From NCBI GenBank assembly GCA_012513815.1, contig JAAZBM010000010.1, positions 1 through 64,000 on the forward strand: a stretch of 64,000 bases of DNA, in the 5' to 3' direction. The notes under the pieces are model-generated. The model made no database searches and had not been told where the DNA came from. It worked only from the letters and a program-made list of their open reading frames with translations. Below are positions 36,706 through 44,695 of the stretch, one piece after another (position 1 is the stretch's first letter; every line of letters begins with the position of its first letter). Origin of the DNA: Candidatus Sumerlaeota bacterium. Its GTDB lineage: Bacteria > Sumerlaeota > Sumerlaeia > Sumerlaeales > Sumerlaeaceae. The position numbers and the translations under genes are program-made.

Positions 36706-37755
36706 ATGAATATCCGCGCAAACATCTTTCTAACGATTGCGGTAGCAGCAACACTACTGCTGACGGCTTGTGCTGACAACAACAAAATAATCCTCCCAAA
36801 CGACCCGATTGGCCGACCCATCATCGGACTTATTCTCAAAAGCATCACAGCCACAACCACGCAGAGAATGTTGGTGAATACGGTCGAATACCAAAAGAAA
36901 AAGAACACCTTCAACATCATCATCGAAGGCACTGTTACGCCTAATAGCGTCGCAAAACAGGAAGAACTCGTTCGAAAGATGATTGAGGCCGGTGTCGACG
37001 CGATTGTCATCGATCCCATCAACCGAACCACCGCACTAAAAGAACTCAAAAAAGCCATCGACAAAGGCATTCCCGTCGTCAACATTGACATCCCATTCGA
37101 CAAAAAAACCATGGAAGCGCTCGACATCGATATCCCATACATCGCGCCCGACAACGAGAAAGCAGCCGAAAACATCGCCGACTATGTCATATCCAAAATG
37201 GGAGACAGCAACGAACTCATCATCCTCGAAGGAATGCCACAAACGGCACTCGGAGAAGAGAGAACGAAAGGCTTTATCAAATCAATTGACAAAAACAACA
37301 AGACGCTCAACAGCATATACCTCGTGCCATGGTCGGATAACGAAATAAAAGAAATTCTCAAAAAAGCGCTGACGGCGCACCCAGGAACAAAAGCTGTCCT
37401 GACATGCACCGACACAATTGCATTCTACGCGTGCCAAGCAATCAACGACCTCGGCCTCACCGGAAAAGTCCTCGTCGGAACAATCGGCTATCAGCACAAA
37501 TCGATACAGAGCCTCATCACCAAAGGCAAAGTAACAGCCGCCGCAAACCTTCACCATGACAAATACGGAATTGACGGAATCGAACTTGCCCTCAACCTGT
37601 TAGCCGACCGCGAGCACTCACTCGACGACGTCAGGACATCGACAACCATCATCACCGCGAAAAACGCGCCGGTCATGTCGATGCAAACATCAGATGAGAC
37701 CACAAATCCTGACGACGAATCCAAAAACACGACACCATCAAAACGCAAAAACTAA
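36706..37755 (+). CDS. Periplasmic sugar-binding lipoprotein (RbsB-like), orphan
   Basis: The 349-residue protein has a lipoprotein signal with lipobox 'LLTAC' (Cys near residue 22), followed by a type-1 periplasmic binding fold. Family marks are 'PIIGLILKSITATTTQRM', 'MIEAGVDAIVIDPINRTTALKELKKAIDKGIPVVNID', 'YIAPDNEKAAENIADYVI', and 'AVLTCTDTIAFYACQAINDLGLTGKVLVGTIG'. Such proteins deliver monosaccharides to ABC importers or to chemoreceptors. No permease or ATPase gene is adjacent, so it may work with a distant transporter or act as a sensor. The tail after residue 320 is Asp/Thr/Lys-rich and disordered. No Shine-Dalgarno precedes the ATG. Its stop overlaps that of the convergent GLUG gene. 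Confidence 0.88.
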   Translation: MNIRANIFLTIAVAATLLLTACADNNKIILPNDPIGRPIIGLILKSITATTTQRMLVNTVEYQKKKNTFNIIIEGTVTPNSVAKQEELVRKMIEAGVDAIVIDPINRTTALKELKKAIDKGIPVVNIDIPFDKKTMEALDIDIPYIAPDNEKAAENIADYVISKMGDSNELIILEGMPQTALGEERTKGFIKSIDKNNKTLNSIYLVPWSDNEIKEILKKALTAHPGTKAVLTCTDTIAFYACQAINDLGLTGKVLVGTIGYQHKSIQSLITKGKVTAAANLHHDKYGIDGIELALNLLADREHSLDDVRTSTTIITAKNAPVMSMQTSDETTNPDDESKNTTPSKRKN

Positions 37756-39116
37756 CGCCGACGAAAACGCGGATAAACGCTCCCTGACGCAAGCTCCCAC
37801 ACATCGGCAAAATCCCAACCCTTAAAAATCTCACGACGACTAAAAACGCGTGTTTCAAATCCCAAACCAGCATCGGAACGGCTTATACCGGAAACCTTTG
37901 TATCCCAAAAACAATTCGCCACACGTCCGATATTCAGCCCCGCGAAGCCACCCGTATAATCTCGGCCCTCAACCAAAACAGAAGCATAGCTGTTACTCAC
38001 AGAACCATTATTATAACCAACCAAACCGCCGACTTTCTGCTTGCCCAAAACCGTAGACCCTAATGCGTAACAATCGCGCACCACACCATTCTGATTCAAA
38101 CCGACCAAACTCCCCACACTGTTGCTCCCCCAAAAACTGCTATTCTCAATTCCAAGATGACGAACCTCACCCGAAGAAACACACCCGAACAACCCGACAC
38201 CGGTCACAAATTCCGGCATCGAAATATGCACATTCGTGACGACCTTTCCATTACCATCGAAAAAGCCACAGAAACCTTGCCCTTGCATATTCGTGCCAAT
38301 CGGCAACAGCAACTGACGCACACGCACTGCCCGCCCTCGCGACGCCGACGCCGACTCCTCCGGCGACAACTTCTTCGTGACACTGCCATCAATATCACGC
38401 ACCATCCGATAATGCTTGCCACGCGTCGCCTCATTCCCAAGCGTACACTGCGCCGACAACCACGCCAAATGCCCAAGCTCCTCGATAATATACGGGTCAG
38501 CCGCCGAACCACTACCATGAATCGGCACAACAGCAGGCACAAAAATCGTCGATGGTGCTACCACCACCCGTGGCGCCACCCGCGGCCGCCGCTTCTTGAC
38601 CAAAACGCCCGACGAAACCAGACTCCCTGTCGACACCACAGGCGCAACCGGAGCAACCTCCGCAGGCGGCGCGGCGATGGCAACCGTCGTCCCCGAAGAC
38701 TCATGTTCAATCTGTTCCTCCGCGGACAAAATCGAACTAATCGTCGGAGTCGTCACCGTCGACGAAGAAACAACATCAGCCACCGGAGACTGCGCCCCAT
38801 CAGGTCGAAGCGCGTCAACCAACTCCTGATTATGCGCGTTTCGCATTGCGCGCACATTACGGATGCCATCGAAAAATCCAACATTCCCCTCCGCCCGAGG
38901 TTCAACAACCGACGGCGAAGTCCGTGACGTATTGGGAGACAAAAAATATACTGCCGCAGCAACAAGCACCGCTACCAAAACTATAAACGCGAGCGCCAAC
39001 AAAACCCGAGACAAAGGACGTCGTGAAACTGAAGGTTCATCCTCTTCACAAACAGGACAAACCTCAAGACCATGATAATCAATCGGATACCAACACTTTT
39101 CACAAAACCTTTTCAT
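37752..39116 (-). CDS. Zinc-ribbon, single-TM, GLUG-repeat protein
   Basis: Starting at the ATG at 39116 (454 residues; the track's extra 21 residues are non-conserved), the protein begins with a zinc ribbon 'RFCEKCWYPIDYHGLEVCPVCEE' (two CxxC). A transmembrane helix at about 36-58 follows, then a long low-complexity Ser/Val/Pro linker to about residue 210. The C-terminal domain with GLUG repeats starts 'GSGSAADPYIIEELGHLAWLSAQ' and includes 'GSLVGLNQNG', 'GGLVGYNNGS' and 'GGFAGLNIG'. The domain resembles the GLUG parts of the giant surface protein. The topology suggests a cytoplasmic zinc ribbon and an exported repeat domain, which may connect envelope and cytoplasm. Function unknown. Confidence 0.75.
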   Translation of the reverse strand: MKRFCEKCWYPIDYHGLEVCPVCEEDEPSVSRRPLSRVLLALAFIVLVAVLVAAAVYFLSPNTSRTSPSVVEPRAEGNVGFFDGIRNVRAMRNAHNQELVDALRPDGAQSPVADVVSSSTVTTPTISSILSAEEQIEHESSGTTVAIAAPPAEVAPVAPVVSTGSLVSSGVLVKKRRPRVAPRVVVAPSTIFVPAVVPIHGSGSAADPYIIEELGHLAWLSAQCTLGNEATRGKHYRMVRDIDGSVTKKLSPEESASASRGRAVRVRQLLLPIGTNMQGQGFCGFFDGNGKVVTNVHISMPEFVTGVGLFGCVSSGEVRHLGIENSSFWGSNSVGSLVGLNQNGVVRDCYALGSTVLGKQKVGGLVGYNNGSVSNSYASVLVEGRDYTGGFAGLNIGRVANCFWDTKVSGISRSDAGLGFETRVFSRREIFKGWDFADVWELASGSVYPRFRRR

Positions 39117-39227
39117 ACTATGACTTACAAAACAACAACAAACATTGTGTGTTTTCCAAAATGTTATTAATAGCATCATGTAATTTTTTAAAAAGATGTT
39201 ATCGGAATTTGCCAGTCGGAGGGCAAG

Positions 39228-40949
39228 ATGAAACCGTTTGATGAAAACATTACGAAGCTCATTAAGTCACGCTATCCTATTATCTACGTACACACATGGG
39301 AAGAAAACAGGCTCATCGATACTGTCAAGGAAGTTGTCGAAAAAATCCGTAACGAAACCGTAAACAAAACGGATCGCAAAATCTATCTCTGGAGCTCAAC
39401 AAAAGGCATCGTCGAAACTCGACGCAAAGAAGGCAACGCCGAAAGCGAAGAACAAATCAAAGACACGCAAGACATCCTGAAGGCGCTGACGCAAGTCGAG
39501 CGGTGCACCAACAACGCAATCTTCATTTTCAAAGATATGCACCAATACTTCGGATACTGCAACAGACCACCCGACAACGAAGTCATCAGAAAAATCCGCG
39601 ACCTCGTCCCGACAATCCAAGAAGGAACATCCGCATTCATCACGCTCATCTTCGTCTCGCCGAGCCTCGTCCTACCGCAAGAACTCCAAAAAGATGTGAC
39701 GGTGCTCGAATTCCCGCTGCCCACATTCGACGAAATCATGGAAATCCTCAACGGCATCATCGAGGACCACAAAGACCTTCCGCACGTACACATCGACCTC
39801 AACAAAACGCAAAGTGAGCAACTCGTCCGTGCCGCAATGGGACTAACGAGTTCCGAAGCGCGGCGAGCCTTCATGAAAGCAATTGTCGGAGACAAAACCC
39901 TCAGCGTCAAAGATGTCGACATCATCCTCGAAGAGAAACAGCAAATCATCAAGAAAAGCGGAATCCTCGAATTCATCAACTCCGAACTCAAAATCGAAGA
40001 TGTCGGCGGCCTCGAAAACCTCAAGGCGTGGCTCCGAAAAAGAAACAAGTCATGGCTCGAAGACGCCAAGAGATACGGCGTCCCCGCGCCCAAAGGCGTC
40101 CTCATCACCGGCGTCCCCGGCTGCGGAAAAAGCCTCGTCGCCAAAGCCATCAGCACCATGTGGCAAATCCCGCTACTCCGCCTCGACGTCGGCCGCATTT
40201 TCAGCGGCATCGTCGGCAGCAGCGAAGAGAACGTCCGCAACGCCATCAGCACCGCCGAAGCGATTGCCCCGTCCATTCTCTGGATTGACGAAATCGAAAA
40301 AGGCTTCAGCTCCTTCGGCGGGCACAACGGCGACAGCGGAACATCAAGCAGGGTATTCGGCACGTTCCTCACATGGATGCAAGAGAAAACAAAACCCGTC
40401 TTCGTCATCGCGACAGCCAACAACATCGAAACGCTCCCGCCCGAATTCCTCAGAAAAGGACGCTTCGACGAGATTTTCTTCGTTGACCTTCCCACCAACA
40501 ACGAGCGACAAGACATCTTCAAGGTTCACCTTGACAAACGCCTGCTCAACAAAGACGGAACACCCAAAGAACCCGAAGTCATGGGCAACTTCGAAATCTC
40601 GCAGACCGTCCTCTCGAATCTCGCCGAGCTTACCGAAGGTTTCGTCGGTGCCGAAATCGAACAGATTGTCATCACGGCGCTTTTCGAGGCGTTCGCCGCC
40701 AACAGAAGCATCACCTATGACGACCTCAAAAAGTCGATTCAAGACACCGTGCCTCTTTCGATAACGCAGGCGGAACGCATCATCACCATTCGCGAATGGG
40801 CAAACGCCCGGGCCGTCGCCGCAACGAGAAGAGAAGACCTCGTCGGCTACAGCACCGAAAGCCCCGAAACGAAAAACGAAACCAAGGAAGCGGCAACCAA
40901 CGACGTCACCAAGAAGCGCGGTGGAAGATCGCTCACGGTCGATATGTAG
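39228..40949 (+). CDS. AAA ATPase, Ycf46-like
   Basis: The 573-residue protein has an N-terminal degenerate ATPase-like domain (about 1-230: 'IKSRYPIIYVHTWEENRLIDTVKEVVEK', 'NAIFIFKDMHQYFG'). A full AAA module follows (about 250-500) with Walker A 'GVPGCGKSLVAKA', Walker B 'SILWIDEIEKGF', sensor 1 'FVIATANN' and arginine region 'PEFLRKGRFDE'. This two-part layout is that of Ycf46/slr0374-type ATPases from cyanobacteria, plastids and scattered bacteria. The C-terminal 50 residues are charged and disordered. GGAGG lies 5 bases before the ATG. It leads a five-gene cluster with gaps of 11-25 bases. I infer a remodelling or assembly ATPase for the other products; no activity is established. Confidence 0.85.
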   Translation: MKPFDENITKLIKSRYPIIYVHTWEENRLIDTVKEVVEKIRNETVNKTDRKIYLWSSTKGIVETRRKEGNAESEEQIKDTQDILKALTQVERCTNNAIFIFKDMHQYFGYCNRPPDNEVIRKIRDLVPTIQEGTSAFITLIFVSPSLVLPQELQKDVTVLEFPLPTFDEIMEILNGIIEDHKDLPHVHIDLNKTQSEQLVRAAMGLTSSEARRAFMKAIVGDKTLSVKDVDIILEEKQQIIKKSGILEFINSELKIEDVGGLENLKAWLRKRNKSWLEDAKRYGVPAPKGVLITGVPGCGKSLVAKAISTMWQIPLLRLDVGRIFSGIVGSSEENVRNAISTAEAIAPSILWIDEIEKGFSSFGGHNGDSGTSSRVFGTFLTWMQEKTKPVFVIATANNIETLPPEFLRKGRFDEIFFVDLPTNNERQDIFKVHLDKRLLNKDGTPKEPEVMGNFEISQTVLSNLAELTEGFVGAEIEQIVITALFEAFAANRSITYDDLKKSIQDTVPLSITQAERIITIREWANARAVAATRREDLVGYSTESPETKNETKEAATNDVTKKRGGRSLTVDM

Positions 40950-40974
40950 CGCAAATATACGGAGGTAAAAGAAC

Positions 40975-41739
40975 ATGTCATGCGTCGTCATCGGATTCCC
41001 AATCGGACTCGCAATGTGGACAGCAATCGCTGCCGCATCAACACCTAAAGTGGTGCAAACATCAAAGGAAATATACAAAGACTGGCTCGCGTCAACTAAA
41101 CTCGAACTACCGACATCGTTCCGAAGCAGCAAGGAACTCATCAAAGTCGTCCAAAAGTGCGGATACGACTGCGTCAAATGGGACGGCCGATACAAAACCG
41201 AAATCAACGGAACGGTCATCTTTTGGGAAAAAATCTTCGGACGATGGCACGCCGTCTCCGCCTCATACGACGCCCCCGTCGTCAGGAAATTCGTCGACAG
41301 AGTCAACGACGAAATGAAGATGGAAATCTTTAACATGGACAAGGCGAAAAAGGCTCTCGAAGAGAGCGAAAAGGCGGCCTCACGCCTCTGGACGACCAGC
41401 TTCACGGACGGCGATTTGCTCATCAAAGCCCTCGCGGACAAAGGCTTCTCCGCCAAACCGGATCCCGACGGCAACATCATTTGCGCCGTGGACGCCAAGT
41501 CCGCGCTCTGCTTCAGGCCCGTGGAAAACGGCCCATACTCCGTCGAAGTCAAGAACATCGACGACCTCAGCCAAGTCCATCGCGAGCTTGTCGAACTCGA
41601 CGGCCACTACAGACAGCTCATTCAACAACGAACGGTGCAGAACATCAAGAACAGAGCAAAGTCACGAAACATGACCATCGAATCGGAAACGGTTATGCAA
41701 GACCAATCTGTCGTCATCGTGCTCAACGTAGAGGAATAA
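40975..41739 (+). CDS. Ycf35/DUF1257-like protein with two similar halves
   Basis: This 254-residue protein's C-terminal half ('GDLLIKALADKGFSAKPDPDG...YRQLIQQRTVQNIKNRAKSR', then a strand 'QSVVIVLNVEE') has the DUF1257 (Ycf35) pattern: a helix with 'LLkxAL', a strand pair, and a closing helix that starts with Tyr. The N-terminal half (about residues 48-110: 'SKELIKVVQKCGYDCVKWDG...FGRWHAVSAS...VRKFVDRVNDE') looks like a diverged copy of the same unit. The first 22 residues are hydrophobic ('VVIGFPIGLAMWTAIAAAS') and could be a membrane anchor or buried strand. GGAGG precedes the ATG by 9 bases. The biochemical role of DUF1257 proteins is not known to me. Confidence 0.65.
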   Translation: MSCVVIGFPIGLAMWTAIAAASTPKVVQTSKEIYKDWLASTKLELPTSFRSSKELIKVVQKCGYDCVKWDGRYKTEINGTVIFWEKIFGRWHAVSASYDAPVVRKFVDRVNDEMKMEIFNMDKAKKALEESEKAASRLWTTSFTDGDLLIKALADKGFSAKPDPDGNIICAVDAKSALCFRPVENGPYSVEVKNIDDLSQVHRELVELDGHYRQLIQQRTVQNIKNRAKSRNMTIESETVMQDQSVVIVLNVEE

Positions 41740-41751
41740 AGGGCGAACTCT

Positions 41752-42531
41752 ATGGATAACGAATCGCGATTCGACCAATGGCAACGGCGACTTGACACCG
41801 ACGAAAAACAACTGGTATCTTTTTTCGACACAAAAGTCACCGCCTCGGACACTGTCTTTATCTTTCCCGACATCCCACCGGAAGTCTGGAAACTCACGCT
41901 AAATATCCCGGTCAGTAAGGACACGTGCGTTCTCGCCATCATCCTCATGTTCCTCGACGACTTCGACGGAACAAACGCCCTCATACTCACGACGAACGCG
42001 TTATGCCTGCGACAAAAAGCAAGAACGGTGACGTACCCTTACCAGACCAGCGCCGGAACTCAAGTCCCCGACGACATCATCGGAAAGATTAAAACAAAAT
42101 ACCCCGCGATTGCGGAATTTCTCGCGACCGTTACGGCGCCCGAATACGTCACGAACTTCCACAAGACGCTCCCGCACCAAAGTAGCACAAGCTTCCCGCT
42201 GATGCAGGACACACCCGACACGAACAACCTGCCATCCGCCCTCGAGAATTCACCCGCCACAAAACTCGACCCGACTCTCTCGTTCAGACTTGACCTCAAC
42301 AACGCGACCCTCGACGACCTACTCGAAATGCCCGGATTCTCGCTCGTCACGGCGCAATCGTTCATCAAAGAGAGAGACCGCCGCCACGGATTCGCCTCAT
42401 ACACCGACATCGGCGAGTTCCTCGACCTCCAGCCGCACCAAATCGAAAAACTCAGAATGGAAACGACTCTAAACCCAATGTCGGACAACACCATTTCAAA
42501 GGCCTCAAAAAGGGCCATCGTTGACTATTAG
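41752..42531 (+). CDS. Helix-hairpin-helix protein of unknown function
   Basis: The 259-residue protein's C-terminal part ('LDLNNATLDDLLEMPGFSLVTAQSFIKERDRRHGFASYTDIGEFLDLQPHQIEKL') is a tandem helix-hairpin-helix of the ComEA type. These bind DNA or mediate protein contacts. The first 130 residues ('SRFDQWQRRLDTDEKQLVSFFDTKV...LTTNALCLRQKA') are not assigned; the phrase 'ALILTTNALCLRQKARTVTYPY' reads like a PH-type beta sheet. A linker of about 50 residues joins the two. No signal peptide is seen. The gene starts 12 bases after the DUF1257-like gene with AAAGGG upstream. Its presence inside this cluster is unusual to my knowledge. Confidence 0.6.
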   Translation: MDNESRFDQWQRRLDTDEKQLVSFFDTKVTASDTVFIFPDIPPEVWKLTLNIPVSKDTCVLAIILMFLDDFDGTNALILTTNALCLRQKARTVTYPYQTSAGTQVPDDIIGKIKTKYPAIAEFLATVTAPEYVTNFHKTLPHQSSTSFPLMQDTPDTNNLPSALENSPATKLDPTLSFRLDLNNATLDDLLEMPGFSLVTAQSFIKERDRRHGFASYTDIGEFLDLQPHQIEKLRMETTLNPMSDNTISKASKRAIVDY

Positions 42532-42542
42532 GAGACAACACT

Positions 42543-42797
42543 ATGGCAAAGAAGAAAATCAAAATTCAAGTCATGAGCGACGGAATGATTCACACGGAAG
42601 TCTCGGGCATTAAAGGGAAAAAATGCATGGACTACATCAAAGTCATTGAAGAACTTGCGCAGATGACGACTATTCATTCTAAAGCGACTAAAGAATATTA
42701 TGAACCGGAAGACAAGGTTTATCTTACTCCGTCAACCAATCAAACGAAAACAGAGGATGTCTTGCCCACTGTTCAGCAACAGAACAAAATGGAGTAG
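42543..42797 (+). CDS. DUF2997-like small protein
   Basis: This 84-residue protein opens 'KKKIKIQVMSDGMIHTEVSGIKGKKCMDYIKVIEELAQM', matching the DUF2997 pattern: a strand, 'DG.v..Ev.G..G..C' and a helix. DUF2997 proteins are about 60-80 residues and are found next to ycf35-like genes. The last 40 residues are a polar tail with 'YYEPEDKVYLT'. TAGGAG lies 8 bases before the ATG. Spacing of 11 bases on either side places it firmly in the cluster. Function unknown; the single conserved Cys could bind a metal or a cofactor. Confidence 0.72.
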   Translation: MAKKKIKIQVMSDGMIHTEVSGIKGKKCMDYIKVIEELAQMTTIHSKATKEYYEPEDKVYLTPSTNQTKTEDVLPTVQQQNKME

Positions 42798-42808
42798 GAC
42801 CGCAACTC

Positions 42809-43477
42809 ATGAAGAGCATTGAAAAAGGCAATACTGTTCTTCGCGTACATCAATACCTCCCGAGAACCGAAGCCGAAGGACCCGGTGTCAGAGCATGCGT
42901 CTGGGTACAAGGATGCTCAATTCACTGCAAAGGATGCTTCATGCAAGAAGCATGGGACCCAAATGCCGGCAAAGAATACGACGTAGAAGAACTCGCAAAT
43001 GACATCCTCGCGCAAAAAGACATCGAAGGCCTAACCATACTCGGCGGCGAGCCTTTCGACCAAGCCCACGCCGTCGGACTACTCGCATCAATCATGCACG
43101 TACACGGCCTATCCGTCATGACTTTTACCGGCTACAAAGTCGAAGAACTCTGGATGAAAAACGACACCGACGTCAACGCCCTACTCAACGCCACGGACCT
43201 GCTCGTTGACAGCCCGTTCATTCTCGAACTCGAATCGAACGACAGGCCATGGGTTGGCTCATCGAACCAGCGCTTCCACTTCCTCAGCAGCAGATACATC
43301 GACCTCAAGGACTCGCTACACACAATCAAAAACAAAATCGAAGTCCGCATCGACAAAAACGGACAATACAAAATCAACGGCATGGCGAGTAAGAAAATCC
43401 GAGACGAGATGTTTGACAAACTCCGCTGCCCCCAAAATAACTCAATCCCAATATCTGAGCCTAAACCGAGAGAATAA
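42809..43477 (+). CDS. Radical SAM protein of the NrdG/activase type
   Basis: The 222-residue protein has the short activase layout: 'LRVHQYLPRTEAEGPGVRACVWVQGCSIHCKGCFMQEAWD' with a CxxxCxxC [4Fe-4S] motif near residue 36-43. 'ITILGGEPFDQ'-like 'LTILGGEPFDQ', 'MTFTGYKVEEL' and 'DLLVDSPFILEL' follow. These are the marks of anaerobic ribonucleotide reductase activase relatives, which generate a glycyl radical on a partner. No ribonucleotide reductase or glycyl-radical enzyme is adjacent. Its place after AAA, DUF1257, HhH and DUF2997 genes suggests a modification role within that system. The ATG has only a weak site (TAGGA, 9 bases upstream). It ends the cluster. Confidence 0.88.
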   Translation: MKSIEKGNTVLRVHQYLPRTEAEGPGVRACVWVQGCSIHCKGCFMQEAWDPNAGKEYDVEELANDILAQKDIEGLTILGGEPFDQAHAVGLLASIMHVHGLSVMTFTGYKVEELWMKNDTDVNALLNATDLLVDSPFILELESNDRPWVGSSNQRFHFLSSRYIDLKDSLHTIKNKIEVRIDKNGQYKINGMASKKIRDEMFDKLRCPQNNSIPISEPKPRE

Positions 43478-43509
43478 TTCGGAATTATCTCACAAACAAA
43501 TTTTACTTT

Positions 43510-43538
43510 TTGACAGCAATAGCAAAAAACTTTATTAC
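43510..43538 (+). promoter_or_regulatory. Sigma-70-type promoter for the AXE1-family gene
   Basis: TTGACA and TATTAC are separated by exactly 17 bases. The predicted start of transcription near 43545 leaves a leader of about 10 bases before the ATG at 43555, with no Shine-Dalgarno. Confidence 0.7.
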
Positions 43539-43554
43539 GAAAGCTTGAATAACC

Positions 43555-44526
43555 ATGTCTGTAGATATGCCTTTAGAAGAACTTTTGAAATACAACGGAA
43601 CAAATGCCAGACCTAACGACTACGATGAATACTGGCAAAAGGCACTCGACGAACTCGACAACACAGCGCCATCGGTCAGACTGACACCCGCCGAATGGCA
43701 AATTCCAAATTTCGTCTGCAGAGACCTCTGGTTCCACGGCGTCCGAGGCGGCAAAATCTACGCGAAAGCGGTCAGACCGGCCGGCACGGAAAACACAAAA
43801 CTCCCCGCCCTCCTTCTCTTCCATGGTTACAGTGGCGCAAGCGAACCTTGGCAATACATGTTGGGATTCGCAGGCATCGGATTCGAAGTCTTCTACATGG
43901 ACTGTCGCGGACAGGCCGGCGCAAGCTACGACGACAACGGCAACAGAGGACGCACACACTTCGGAACGCTCATGAAAGGTGTCATGGACGGAGACCCACA
44001 GCGCCTTGCGTTCAGACACATCTATCTTGACACGGCGCAGCTCGCCAGAATCGTCATGAACCTCCCCGGGATCGACCCGGACAGAGTCGCCGTCTACGGC
44101 CAGTCACAAGGAGGAGCGCTCTCCGTCACATGCGCCGCGCTCGAACAAAGAATCGCCTACTGCGCCCCCGTATTCCCATACCTCAGCGACCACAAAAGAG
44201 TCTACGATCTCGCCTTCCCGGTCGGTGTCAACGAGGAAATCAACTACTGGTTCAGAACATACGACCCACAGCACAAGAGAGAAGATTGGCTCTTCGAACA
44301 ACTCGGCTACGTCGACATTCAGTTCCTCGCGCCACGTATCAAAGCCAAAACGCTCATGATGTGCGGACTCAAAGACACCTGTTGCCCGCCCTCATCGCAG
44401 TTCGCGATGTACAACAAAATCACCGCGCCCAAGCAACTCAGAGTCTTCCCGGACTTCATCCACGAAACGTTGCCCAACCAAGCGGACGAAATGCTGCAGT
44501 GGCTCTTGCCGCAGATTTTGGCATAA
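43555..44526 (+). CDS. Acetylxylan esterase / cephalosporin-C deacetylase family protein
   Basis: The 323-residue alpha/beta hydrolase matches AXE1-family deacetylases over its length. It has 'MPLEELLKYNGTNARPNDYDEYW', 'ALLLFHGYSGASEPW' (oxyanion loop), nucleophile 'VAVYGQSQGGAL', acid 'MCGLKDTCCPPSSQFAMYN' and 'FPDFIHETLP' with the catalytic His. These enzymes are usually cytoplasmic hexamers that deacetylate xylo-oligosaccharides and many small acetyl esters. No signal peptide is visible. The gene has its own near-consensus promoter and no Shine-Dalgarno sequence. It likely handles acetylated oligosaccharides imported after secreted hydrolases act. Confidence 0.93.
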   Translation: MSVDMPLEELLKYNGTNARPNDYDEYWQKALDELDNTAPSVRLTPAEWQIPNFVCRDLWFHGVRGGKIYAKAVRPAGTENTKLPALLLFHGYSGASEPWQYMLGFAGIGFEVFYMDCRGQAGASYDDNGNRGRTHFGTLMKGVMDGDPQRLAFRHIYLDTAQLARIVMNLPGIDPDRVAVYGQSQGGALSVTCAALEQRIAYCAPVFPYLSDHKRVYDLAFPVGVNEEINYWFRTYDPQHKREDWLFEQLGYVDIQFLAPRIKAKTLMMCGLKDTCCPPSSQFAMYNKITAPKQLRVFPDFIHETLPNQADEMLQWLLPQILA

Positions 44527-44695
44527 ATCGCAACGCGACAAACACACCTAAACAAACGGACATGAAGCACCAACATCATGCCCACAATGGACTGTACGCT
44601 ACCTTTCCTAAATGAAAACCATAGCATACAGGTAATTTATTCTGTTTTGAGATTCCACCAAACTATTGCGATAAGGCAACACAAATAATCCCATC

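Noticed and set aside
39383-40522. 379-codon minus ORF opposite the AAA ATPase
   Set aside because: Shadow of a gene with complete Walker motifs; Ser/Arg-rich composition is typical of antisense frames here.
42809-43477. Ordinary NrdG for anaerobic ribonucleotide reductase
   Set aside because: The motif fits, but no nrdD is adjacent and the gene is locked in a cluster with DUF1257/DUF2997 genes, so I did not assign the symbol nrdG.
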